Assembly: GCA_905221605.1 (NCBI GenBank)
Contig: CAJNDS010001180.1
Span: 500,725-535,724, forward strand
Length of the DNA: 35,000 nt
Direction of reading: 5' to 3'
From: Symbiodinium natans
Lineage: Eukaryota; Sar; Dinophyceae; Suessiales; Symbiodiniaceae
Part shown: piece after piece, positions 34,168 to 35,000 of the stretch
How the letters are laid out: each line of letters opens with the position of its first letter
How positions within the stretch are numbered: position 1 is the first letter of the stretch
The notes under the pieces: generated by a model
The model's input: only the letters and a program-made list of their open reading frames with translations
Databases searched by the model: none
Told to the model about the DNA's origin: nothing
Position numbers and translations under genes: made by a program

Positions 34168-34336
34168 CAAACCCTAAACCTTAAACCCCAAACCCCTCAA
34201 CCCTAAACCCTAAACCCGAAACCCCGTAAACCATAAACCCTTATAAACTCTAAACCCTAAACCCTAAACCCTAAACCCTAAACCCTAAGCCCTAAACCCT
34301 AAACCCTAAACCCTCAACCCTAAACCCTAAACCCCC
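34168..34336 (-). repeat. CCCTAAA array
   Basis: About 22 units with CCCTTAAA, CCCGAAA and CCCTCAA variants, ending 43 bp before the J-domain exon. Confidence 0.97.
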
Positions 34337-34378
34337 AACAGCTCCTCAAGCGGCTTCCGCAAGTGCTCTCGACTTGAG

Positions 34379-34420
34379 GAAGCCGAGCAGCGCTTCCGCG
34401 AGATCGCCGAAGCTTACGAG
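34379..34420 (+). CDS. Second J-domain fragment (helix III/IV)
   Basis: EAEQRFREIAEAYE, acceptor CTCGACTTGAG, GC donor GAG|GCCCCG. It matches the helix III segment of J domains (consensus AeerFkeIneAYevLsD). No matching HPD exon lies in the preceding 3.4 kb, so it either belongs to a separate gene with an unrecognised first half or is an exon copy. It is 42 nt, phase 0 on both sides. Confidence 0.75.
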
Positions 34421-34452
34421 GCCCCGAGGGCTCAGCCCAAAGTGTTTCCCGA

Positions 34453-34483
34453 TGGTTTAGGGTTTAGGGTTTAGGGTTTAGGG
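34453..34483 (+). repeat. TTTAGGG short array
   Basis: Four perfect units, 33 bp downstream of the J-domain exon donor. Confidence 0.97.
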
Positions 34484-34644
34484 ATATGGCTACTGGGCTA
34501 GCAAGAAGCCTCACGAAGTTCAGGGCTTTTGGGCTTTTGGGGTCTTTTGGGGGTTTTTGGGGGTCTTAGACTCATTGGGCACCTGTTCCGAGGCCGCCGG
34601 AAGCTCGCCCCGTAGGTATGTGCTCCGTTCTGCCGATCTCTCCG

Positions 34645-34725
34645 AGAATAGGGGTACCCTTCTTGGGGGTCCCTTTAGGGGATTCTACCCTATTTGGGTA
34701 TAAAAGGGGGCGCCCCTACTAAGGG
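34645..34725 (-). repeat. Dispersed repeat element, copy B
   Basis: Reverse-complement copy of the 3100-3240 element: ggggtacccttcttgggggtc...ctatttgggtataaa. It shares the 15-mer ctatttgggtataaa. See copy A. Confidence 0.65.
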
Positions 34726-34772
34726 AACCCTCCAAATGCTTCCAGACGAGAATGTGTCGGGCCTCGATTCAG

Positions 34773-34835
34773 GGGCCCATATGCAGCTGAGCTGCAAGCT
34801 CATTGAGTCGAGGGAGGCTCCAGACATGCGTGAGG
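34773..34835 (+). CDS. Candidate exon, unknown
   Basis: Acceptor CTCGATTCAG, then AHMQLSCKLIESREAPDMRE. The donor is GAGG|GTAAGTTTAGGG, which runs straight into a TTTAGGG array. No family is recognised. Confidence 0.4.
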
Positions 34836-34837
34836 GT

Positions 34838-34882
34838 AAGTTTAGGGTTTAGGGTTTAGGGTTTAGGGTTTAGGGTTTAGGG
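34838..34882 (+). repeat. TTTAGGG array
   Basis: Six perfect units starting within the donor of the preceding candidate exon. Confidence 0.98.
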
Positions 34883-35000
34883 TAGCACCGAAAAGTGATA
34901 CCGGAGGCAAAGGCCCGGAATGACGAAGCAGTGCGATGAACGCACTCTTTTTCAGGGAAGCGGCTTTTCATATGAAAGAGGCCGTTTTTGAGCCGACGAT
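34883..35000. other. No gene recognised
   Basis: Right end of the window; short unique sequence. Confidence 0.35.

Overview
The window looks like nuclear DNA of a dinoflagellate, or a close alveolate relative such as Perkinsus or a chromerid. Four things support this. (1) Short exons encode a dinoflagellate-type voltage-gated cation channel with C-terminal EF-hands. They are joined by introns ending in AG and starting with GT, GC or GA, nearly always with the next exon beginning with G, which is the relaxed splice signal known from dinoflagellates. (2) Plant/alveolate-type TTTAGGG repeats occur as about 50 internal blocks in both orientations. (3) An AT-rich, stop-ridden copy of mitochondrial cox1 lies near the left end. 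(4) Long microsatellites, poly-G and poly-C runs and low gene density are present. Nothing suggests bacterial operons, a plasmid or a virus.

Layout. 0.27-0.9 kb: a two-exon piece of a P-loop protein resembling DUF3987, with a very short intron. 1.0-1.63 kb: cox1 pseudogene (NUMT). 1.8-5.6 kb: tandem repeats, TTTAGGG/CCCTAAA blocks and four small candidate exons. 5.9-6.3 kb: an unassigned minus-strand ORF. 6.7-7.8 kb: a compound microsatellite (ATTATTATC, CTGT, TG). 8.2-10.1 kb: exons of a J-domain (DnaJ-like) gene, with the HPD motif in the second exon. 10.3-12.1 kb: low complexity, a GAT repeat and unassigned ORFs.

12.4-30.9 kb is interpreted as one plus-strand gene of at least 25 recognisable short exons. 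N-terminal exons include a Gln-His helix and a Gly/Ala linker. S1 and S2 exons follow, then S3-S4 with five basic residues at every third position, the S4-S5 linker, S5, the pore helix (FEI...NWGP), S6, two EF-hands and a C-terminal amphipathic tail ending at 30936. The part from S2 onward (23750-30936) is strongly supported, because successive exons join in phase and the protein order is correct. The part upstream of S1, and the S1-S2 loop (20350-23511), are tentative. The introns hold the telomere-like blocks, a duplicated 251-bp unit, a GGCCC-rich minisatellite, a GGGTGGT minisatellite and a CT-rich microsatellite.

31-35 kb: unassigned ORFs, some candidate exons, and a second J-domain fragment (helix-IV-like EAEQRFREIAEAYE) at 34379-34420, flanked upstream by CCCTAAA and downstream by TTTAGGG.

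The most interesting pattern is the relation between exons and telomere-like repeats. CCCTAAA blocks tend to lie just upstream of exons and TTTAGGG blocks just downstream. Some splice sites appear to be built from the repeat itself (for example GAG|GTTTAGGG), and many introns carry 2-5 bp direct repeats across the two splice junctions. All exon borders here are read by eye from protein continuity and have not been checked against transcripts.
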